Shown one piece after another: positions 58,191 to 64,000 of a DNA stretch of 64,000 nt (position 1 is the stretch's first letter; every line of letters begins with the position of its first letter). Origin of the DNA: Amborella trichopoda (lineage: Eukaryota; Streptophyta; Magnoliopsida; Amborellales; Amborellaceae); assembly GCF_000471905.2 (NCBI RefSeq), contig NW_006500000.1:319855-383854 (forward strand), read 5' to 3'. The notes under the pieces are model-generated. The model was not told the origin of the DNA. It ran no database searches and saw only the letters and a list, made by a program, of their open reading frames with translations. The translations under genes were made by a program, and so were the position numbers.

Positions 58191-59505
58191 GAATTGTTCT
58201 TTAGAATGCAGGGCGTCGCGGGCTCTGAAACACCTTAGTGACTCACTGTCGCCATTGGGCTTTAGGTGGAATTGAAATCTCTCTATCGCCTTACTATCCT
58301 CATGTATCTTTAAGAGAGGTTTTAGCATAATACCATATGCTTCAATGGTTCTCAAAAATAGATATCCAGCAAAAAGATGAGAAAACAATATCTGGAAATC
58401 ATGAGAAACGTGAAGCTGAGAAACCATGATAAATATGTATGGGGAGAGCTTGCCTGGTTAATGGCGAATGCATGTTTCAAAGAGTTGTGAGAAAAAGGAG
58501 AGATGAGAGAGAAAAAAAAATGTATATTATGAGAAAACGATTAAAGAAATATAAGAGAGGTTGATATTATAAGAAGGAAAATTTACATATGGACCGGAAA
58601 GTATTTCCTGTACTACATAAAGATCCATATTTAGAGGTACGTGACGCTATTTTGCGGTACGTGACGCTCAAAGGTCCAAATCAACCGTGACGCTCAAAGG
58701 TCCAAATCAACCCACACACCCCCCCCCCCCCCCCCCTGTTTTTTCTTACTAGCTTGAACCATTGTGATGTTTCTAACATTGAGCCATTTTTATTTTTATT
58801 CTTATTTATTTTTCTTTCTTTTTTGTTTTTTTTTTCAAATGGAAGGCTATGGCATTGTGTCGGATAACTTAGAGGCCGGTCCAATATTGCAGAGGACATA
58901 CTATCAAAATGCAGTCCGATGTTTAGGTCAGCAGACTAAGATTTTCTTAGTGGCATCGCCACAACTAAGCAGTCTGATGTTGTAGACATCAGACATTAGA
59001 CCGCTTAAGTCAAGTGGTTATCCGATGTCTGCATCATCATACCTCCTGGCATGCCCCTAAGTGCCACAAACAAGGCTCTGATGCTCCATAAATCAGACCA
59101 TTATGTCGATACAATGTTGTAGCATGCATTTAAGAAAAAATAAAAAAATAATAAAAGTGAAAAAACCAGTCTTAGAAACATGATATCGCGAGGCAAAGTT
59201 GGAAAACAAAAGTTAGCACGAGGGGTGCACTTGAGTATAAGTTACCTCAAAATATGGCACCAAATATATATTTCGGTCCATACGTAATTTCTCCTTATAA
59301 AAAAAATGGAGCTCATTAACGATGAGAAATATAAAAAGGGACAGTTGACTTGGTCAAGAGCAAATGTGTGTTGTAGAGAGCTTTTGAGAAAAAAGAGAGA
59401 TAAAGAAAAAAGAGAAATAGATATGACAGACATTCAAGTGAAGTAATTTCATACGGCCACGTCCATATTTTCATCCCTCAATTGGAAAATTTCAACTGTC
59501 GTGTA
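58191..59505. other. Intergenic stretch with diverged repeats and a C18 run
   Basis: 58411-58515 and 59345-59410 share a diverged block ('gagaaaaa-gagagat'). A 27-bp tandem duplication ('cgtgacgctcaaaggtccaa' plus 'atcaacc') lies at about 58660-58712, and a run of 18 C at 58719-58736. A small hairpin 'tctgatgttgtagacatcag' is near 58972. No gene. Confidence 0.5.
58719..58736. repeat. Poly-C run (18 nt)
   Basis: Uninterrupted C18 preceded by CACACA. Length may be unreliable in the assembly. Confidence 0.95.
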
Positions 59506-59509
59506 CTTT

Positions 59510-61296
59510 TGATGTAAGGAAATTTGAGCAAGCAATGAAATAATACGTCTAATACAAGCAATAATTTGGATAAACCTACAGTTTTTTCTTCACCCCAAGC
59601 TAGGTTCCAAAAGCTTAAGTTTTTCTTTTTATTTCTATTTTCAAAATCACATGGAATGACCCCCTCAAAGCCCGACCATCTCTTATATATTATAATTTAA
59701 TATTCAAAGATATTTATATGTCCATACAATATATAAAATGATTAAAAATATCCAATCTTAAACATAAAATTTGTAATTGACAATTTTACCCCAATGAGCA
59801 GTAATCCCATAATCCCTAAAAATCTTAGAAACCTTAAAAACCAAAAATTAATAACAAAATATACATACTTTGAAATTAAATAAAATTAAAAATAAGAATA
59901 ACTTTGTTCGGCATCATTATCCCTTGGTTGGAGAAGACTCGTCCTTGATTTTTTAAAGTGCTAAAATGAATTTAGCATCAAACCCACCTTCTTCGACCTG
60001 CTTCTTTGTTGACTCAAATATTATCATGTAAAGAAGAAATATATCTTGACACGTGTAGTAAGGATTTGATAAAAACTTATCAAATTTGGATATCCCTAAA
60101 CTCGCATTGAAAATTGTGTAGGAAACTTAGAAGTCAATTTTTTGACCTTTATAGGCATTCCCGATATCTATTTAATTAAACTTTGAATCCAGGGCTACAA
60201 TTTGTTGTTTATGAGTCAACCACACTTTTGTTGCGCTATTTGGATTCCCATACTATAAATCTCGTGAATGCTCCACTTCTTTGATATCCTTCAAATCTTC
60301 ATATTTTTCTTTGTCAAGGCGCAAGTTACCACGAAATCTTGATCATCATAGTATATTGGATCTCCTATGAGGTCTTGTTCTTTATCTATGTATGTATGAA
60401 ACATTGGTGGTGGATCCCAATGTACCCTGCTGATTTTCGATGCAAACCGTGTCAAATCAACAATTTCCTTCAAATCGAAAACCCTAGAGTGATGTTCTCC
60501 ACATCTAGGTCTTTTATCACTTTCCTCTTTACTCAACTCTTCATACGGAGCACAAAGATGAAAATGGTGGTACTCATCACTGTCAAGCCCATGAATGATG
60601 CTCGCAAACTGTTGTTCCAGTTGTTGAACTTGTTGTTTAAGCTCATCAATTTCTTCATCTCTGGTATCACAATGTGGATCTGTAAAAAAAACCCTTCCAT
60701 AATCACTTCTTTTTGGCACGCCAAAATTATAAACCCTAGACAGATAAGCAACAAAATTTCCCTGAAAATAGCAAGATCTAGGCTATTTGGCAAAAATTGG
60801 CCCAAAATTAGCAAACCCTTAGCTTGACTATAGTTTTCTGGCTTTGTTATTAAAAAGATAGGAGTTTTGATACCACTTTGATGTAGTGAAATTTGATAAA
60901 GCTACAAAATCGGTAGGAATATATGTCAAACACAAGCAATAACTAGAAAAAACTTAAGGTTTCCTCCTCATCCAAAGCTAGGGTTCCAAAAGCCTAAGCT
61001 TGGGAATGACCCACTCAATGCCCTACCACCTCTTATATATTATAATTTAATAATCAAAGATATTAAATATCTATACAATGACCCAAAAAGTCTTAGCTTA
61101 TAAAATTTGCAATGATAACTTTACCCCCGTGAACAGTAACCCATGAATAGTACACATGAATACCTATGAAATAGTAACTAGTGAGAATCCCTAAAAAGCT
61201 TAAAACCTCTAAAAATAAAACTCAAAACTAAGATCAAACTATACATCATTTAAAATTGAATAAAAATTCAAACTAAGAATATTTTGTTCTGCATCA
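59510..61296 (-). mobile_element. Gag-only LTR retrotransposon (TR-GAG-like), 1.79 kb
   Basis: LTRs 59510-59916 and 60879-61296 both start TGATGTA and end GCATCA on the plus strand, and share 'tcttatatattataatttaa' and 'gggaatgaccc'. On the minus strand the primer site TGGTATCAAAACTC (about 60860-60873) follows the right LTR, and a purine tract AACCAAGGGATAA precedes the left LTR. Target duplication acttt/acttc (59505-59509, 61297-61301). The interior is only ~960 bp, with one gag-like ORF. No pol. Confidence 0.85.
60291..60719 (-). CDS. Gag-like protein of the TR-GAG-like element, 142 aa
   Basis: Uninterrupted ORF from ATG, about 150 nt after the primer site. Residues 20-41 form a likely coiled coil (DEEIDELKQQVQQLEQQFA), followed by an acidic stretch and a C-terminal half with VDLTRFASKISRVHWDPPP. 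The short coiled coil at the N-terminus resembles gypsy/chromovirus gag. It lacks a zinc knuckle and is much shorter than full gag, so it may be truncated. It would need partner proteins from autonomous elements. Not matched to a named family. Confidence 0.6.
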   Translation of the reverse strand: MPKRSDYGRVFFTDPHCDTRDEEIDELKQQVQQLEQQFASIIHGLDSDEYHHFHLCAPYEELSKEESDKRPRCGEHHSRVFDLKEIVDLTRFASKISRVHWDPPPMFHTYIDKEQDLIGDPIYYDDQDFVVTCALTKKNMKI

Positions 61297-61299
61297 ACT

Positions 61300-61780
61300 T
61301 CATAGAAATGTAAATGTGAAAGTAAAAATAATGAAATACAAGGTATTTAAATATATGAAGGTGAATTTTTAAGATGCATTTACGTCATTTGTAATCCATG
61401 TTTTTTATTTTCTTTCCTATCCGTTCAATAATTAATCTCAGAATCATGTGTTGCGCACAAACTTTGAAAGTGTTGAATATTTTAATGAGAGAAAACGTGT
61501 AAATTTTTGCATTCAAACTTTGAGGGTGCTGAATATTTTAATGAGAGAAACATGTAAATTTAGCATATTTGGCTAGTTCTAGATATTATTTTTGGAAAAA
61601 AGATGCATACTCCCCTCTCTATGAATTTAACTCTAGAAAAACCTTTTGGTCCATGGAAAGCCCATAAAACCCCCTCAAAGTTAAAAAAACATGATGTTAG
61701 CTCTTTCCTTGCATATTTTATTTTCTAAGTTACAATATTTGTCTTTTTTCTATTTTCTAATAGCCCGGTCATCCAAATCT
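61300..61780. other. Intergenic, with a ~57-bp tandem duplication
   Basis: 'aaactttga-(a/g)gtg(t/c)tgaata' plus 'ttttaatgagagaaa' occurs at about 61460 and 61517. Otherwise nothing seen. Confidence 0.5.
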
Positions 61781-61789
61781 TAGAATAGT

Positions 61790-63100
61790 ATTATACGTCA
61801 ATTTTGAAGTACTTATATCCCTGAGGCGAATATGGAGAGAGCCGGTAGTAACCTGGTCCTGTCGGTGTCCAAGATGCCGCCAGACCACGGGAACACTGTT
61901 GCAATAAGCCTAAAATTGGGCAACTTTTCAAGAAGTGTCAGAATGGCCTCAAATTCCATGAGAGCATTGTTTTTTATACCTTAAGGATACCCGGAAATTT
62001 TTATCGCGTTATGACGAGTTTTGATATGATCAAGACAAAATTTAGTTTTCAAATCCAGTTCTTATCATGCTGAAAATAGATCCTATAATTATAGCCCCAT
62101 TTTTTGGATCTCAAAATAGTATCAGGCTACCGCCATTAGATCCAGAATATCGAAAATCCCTCAGGTACCAAATTTCGGCTAAATCAAATCCTCTGGGATC
62201 AGTTTGAGCCTAACTTACTATAAATGGGTGGGTTTTACACTATTGTGATGCAGTACCCGATCATTTTGATATATGGCACACGTCATTGCGTGACCCAAAA
62301 TAAGAAAATTTATAGAGAGAAGATGGGCTCGAAACATGAAAATTCAGATTTTTGAAAAGAAGAACATCCAATCTTTGAGAGGTCAAACCTTAAGATCCCG
62401 ATGTCAAATCGTCACAAGTACGGGTCCGTTGCGACCATGCTCCGAAGAGCTCCAGTTTGATATAATTTTATGAATGATTGGAGGCCGGATGACATGAATT
62501 TTGCGGTCGAAGATGACATATTTTTTCGGTCGCCAAAATCCTATTTTTCGACGACTTCTTAAAATTGGAGCATGCTCAAATGGAGACCAAAATGGACGAA
62601 ATTTATTACAAAATGATCACGGTAGTATCCTATTCAATTTGTGATCAAAATGAAGACTTGAAACATCATAGATCATGCTTGATTGACGGTCGAAAATCCC
62701 AAAGTTTATGGACTTGGCCAGATTTTTTGTTTTTCCTTAAAAATCCATTTCAAGACCATCAAAGGATATCAAAACATCCACAATTGTTCAAGCATCGATT
62801 CTATGATGATTGATCATCCGAAATACCATCGTAAGCATCCTAAAAAGCACCCGAGGTCTAGCAATGACAGTAGATCCCTCATGGAGGGATGGTTTTGTCA
62901 TTAGTTGAAAAGTGCTTAGGGGTATTTTGGTCATTTAGTCAATAGGATTAATATTCTAATTCACAAAATGTTTGTAAACCTAAGTTTGAAAGTATAATAA
63001 AACAATTTGGGTTTTTATCCCTTCAAGCATTTTCTTGTCCATAGCTTCTAACTTCATGAGAAAGGAGAGAGAATATTTTACCACTTTAGGTAATTGCCCT
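61790..63100. other. LTR-like sequence without a partner, unresolved
   Basis: Higher GC, no ORF of note. It contains 'ggggtattttggtcatttag' (62910) and a TATA-like 'gtataataaaac' (62991), common in plant gypsy LTRs. No second copy in this window, so the assignment is tentative. Confidence 0.3.
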
Positions 63101-63300
63101 TAAACCCTCCACTTCCAACTTCAAAACCCTCCACTTCTAACTCCCAACTTCCAAACCTCCCACTTCTAACTCCCAACTTCCAAACATCCTACTCCCAATT
63201 TTCAACTTCCAAACCCCCCCAACTCCCAACTCCCTAGAACCTCAAACTCCCTAATACTTAGAACCTCAAACTTCCTACTCCCTAGCCTTCCCAACTTCCT
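63100..63300. repeat. ~28-bp tandem repeats ('ctcccaacttccaaac')
   Basis: Six or more imperfect units of 'cacttctaactcccaacttc' plus 'caaacct'. Confidence 0.8.
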
Positions 63301-63489
63301 ATACGCTACACCATACTCCTCACCTTAAATCATCATACACCTTATCTCATACACTACCCTAACCCACCTAGGTCCTTTCATCTTAGACCTAGACCCCAAC
63401 CTTAACCCCAAAGGTCAAGACACCTCTCTAAGGAGTGCTCAAAAGGAACCCTCAAAGGTGCACATACACGTAAGCTAGATTAGGTCCAC

Positions 63490-63951
63490 TCTCTCTCTTC
63501 TTTTTCTTTCTTCTCTTTCTTCTTTTATTCTCTCTCTTCTTTCTCTCTCTTTGGGTTATTTTAAGGAGGCTCTTTGGGTTAGTGACTTTTCGATGGGCTA
63601 AGCCCACGACTTCGCTTCCCGAATCCTCTAGATATCAAGGTTTCGAGCATAGTACCTTCCTTTGTCTCCAGTAATACCTCTTAGGAGAGGTTACGCCGGA
63701 AGGCTGTGGAATTCTTGGGCCTCTTATTTCTCTCTCTCTTCTTTCTTTTCTTTTCTTTTTCTCTTTCTTCTCTCTTATTTTCCTTTCTTCTCCCTCTCTC
63801 TTTCCTCTTCTCTTCTCTTGCTCTCTCTTTCTCACACTCCACTTGTACCCAGGGTAGGTTCGAGCTTCCCCCTCTATTTCTCTCTTTCTCTCTCTTTGCT
63901 CACTCTCTTTCTCCTATTGTCATAGACCCACACCTAGGGTGGGCACATCTT

Positions 63952-63996
<45 letters not shown>

Positions 63997-64000
63997 CTCT
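63490..64000. repeat. CT-rich low-complexity region ending in (CT)n
   Basis: Interrupted CT/CTTT runs; the end (63958-64000) is nearly pure CT. Two similar inserts, 'acttgtacccagggtaggtt' and 'cacacctagggtgggcac', are spaced about 85 bp apart. The reading frames here (63635-63925) are low-complexity and not genes. Confidence 0.8.

Noticed and set aside
58062-58427. 121-codon minus-strand frame
   Set aside because: Antisense to the gypsy pol fragment for its right part and without any known motif.
63635-63925. Arg/Glu/Lys-rich and Ser/Leu-rich frames on both strands
   Set aside because: Low-complexity CT/GA sequence translated in both directions.

Overview
This is nuclear DNA from a flowering plant. 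The evidence is one intron-containing PP2C phosphatase gene, one intronless nepenthesin/CDR1-type aspartic protease gene, plant-type Ty1/copia, Ty3/gypsy and RTE/LINE retroelements, hAT and PIF/Harbinger-type DNA transposons, and a fragment of an integrated plant pararetrovirus. The sequence is AT-rich with many microsatellites and two runs of N (5622-6074 and 17050-18025). I could not identify the species. Nothing prokaryotic was seen.

Layout. 391-1745: decayed RTE-type LINE on the minus strand. About 1785-3144: minus-strand pararetrovirus remnant, split by a ~410-bp repeat (2178-2595) and ending at a 4.07-kb hAT transposon (3145-7215) with degenerate BED-finger and DUF659 pieces and an internal ~210-bp tandem array that contains the first gap. 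About 8350-14088: minus-strand copia element with a complete 5' LTR and a shortened 3' LTR. 14089-20330: old fragments, including a LINE RNase H piece against the second gap. 20331-21755: aspartic protease gene (minus strand). 22062-22899: a very short, internally deleted copia element. 23591-26992: PIF/Harbinger-like foldback element with TAA target duplications, a 1-kb CT-rich array and two arms carrying clustered mini-palindromes. 27990-34536: plus-strand copia element with both LTRs. 34878-36811: second Harbinger-like element with a related array on the opposite strand. 36812-43300: dispersed repeats, including a MITE split by a LINE fragment. 43968-50536: PP2C gene, five coding exons encoding 283 aa; its introns hold a hairpin MITE and a 545-bp TIR element flanked by a duplicated exon end. 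51205-51780: copia RNase H fragment. 52375-64000: LINE tail, foldback MITE, gypsy fragments, a gag-only LTR element (TR-GAG-like, 59510-61296) and CT-rich sequence.

Only two genes look intact, and they are unrelated: a secreted or vacuolar protease and an intracellular Mg/Mn-dependent phosphatase. Everything else is transposon-derived or unrecognised. I found no convincing new multi-gene system. The most unusual structures are the foldback Harbinger-like element with its palindrome clusters, the duplicated splice donor in PP2C intron 4, the TR-GAG-like element, and the aspartic protease that lacks part of the usual cysteine set.
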